Source: an uncultured Prevotella sp. (GTDB lineage: Bacteria > Bacteroidota > Bacteroidia > Bacteroidales > Bacteroidaceae). From it: a DNA stretch of 6,601 nucleotides. The DNA is taken from the NCBI GenBank assembly GCA_900540885.1, contig UQHJ01000101.1, positions 1-6,601 of the forward strand. Reading direction: 5' to 3'. Below are positions 6,489 to 6,601 of the stretch, piece after piece. Numbering within the stretch: the first letter of the stretch is position 1; each line of letters begins with the position of its first letter. The translations under genes were made by a program, and so were the position numbers. The notes under the pieces were generated by a model. It saw nothing but the letters and a program-made list of their open reading frames with translations. It did no database searches and had not been told where the DNA came from.

Positions 6489-6584
6489 TTTGCAGCAAAG
6501 ACGGGCTGAAAGCCCAATGGAGCACATAGCACTAAGTTTGCAGATGAAAGCGGCGAAGCGAAGCTGAGCCGCTAAAATGCAAAC
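6489..6584. other. Palindrome-rich non-coding element
   Basis: After the small gene (6449-6601) I see no coding region. Three inverted repeats lie close together: TTTGC/GCAAA (6489-6493 and 6495-6499), GGGCT-GAA-AGCCC (6503-6515), and a two-level structure with outer GTTTGCA/TGCAAAC (6536-6542 and 6578-6584) around AGCGGC/GCCGCT (6549-6554 and 6568-6573), whose tip can also pair AGC/GCT (6557-6559 and 6563-6565). A run of seven T (6485-6491) precedes the first. The element may continue beyond the window. It resembles dispersed intergenic repeats of Bacteroidales in style, but I cannot confirm copies elsewhere. Confidence 0.5.
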
Positions 6585-6601
6585 ATAATATAATTGCAGT
6601 T

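Noticed and set aside
6335..6532. A 65-codon minus-strand frame overlapping the small gene and the palindromic end region
   Set aside because: It runs opposite the better-supported small gene and across hairpin sequence, and its product has no recognisable feature.

Overview
The window looks like a chromosomal segment from a Bacteroidales bacterium, most likely Prevotella in the broad sense. The evidence is mixed: promoters carry the Bacteroidetes TAnnTTTG -7 element, there are A-rich leaders with no Shine-Dalgarno sequence, and the large secreted protein ends in a Prevotella-style 'VYDLTGRRV...GIYIVNGKKTVV' tail. A 60-aa protein of a shape common in Prevotella genomes follows it. Genus is an inference; no rRNA or housekeeping marker is present.

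Layout, all genes on the plus strand. Positions 1-252 are non-coding and rich in short repeats and hairpins: four GACGCG boxes, a 10-bp tandem duplication, two small hairpins and four degenerate 9-bp units. They end in a promoter-like site whose -7 box overlaps a perfect 14-bp palindrome. Positions 253-1173 encode a 306-aa family 2 glycosyltransferase. A 127-bp AT-rich gap with a second -7 box follows. Positions 1301-6124 encode a 1607-aa secreted multidomain zinc metallopeptidase of the M60 (enhancin/mucinase-like) type. It has a signal peptide, four tandem ricin-like lectin modules, the M60 catalytic domain with HEVGH and a downstream Glu, a Prevotella-type beta-rich region and a C-terminal sorting-like tail. 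Positions 6125-6250 are a long imperfect inverted repeat built from 9-bp units, and 6266-6448 encode a 60-aa protein of unknown function. The last 150 bp hold three nested or adjacent palindromes and no gene.

Functionally, the centrepiece is the M60 protein, probably an exported or cell-surface protease acting on host glycoproteins such as mucins, with its lectin array binding glycans. The glycosyltransferase has its own promoter-like site and no sign of coupling to the peptidase; it probably works on surface glycans. The small protein may be read from the M60 transcript through the hairpin. I see no defence system, CRISPR array, transposase or tRNA. Nothing here is a clearly new system. The best leads are the 9-bp repeat hairpin, the small protein, the four-fold lectin array, and the glycosyltransferase with Asn in place of the second Asp of DxD.
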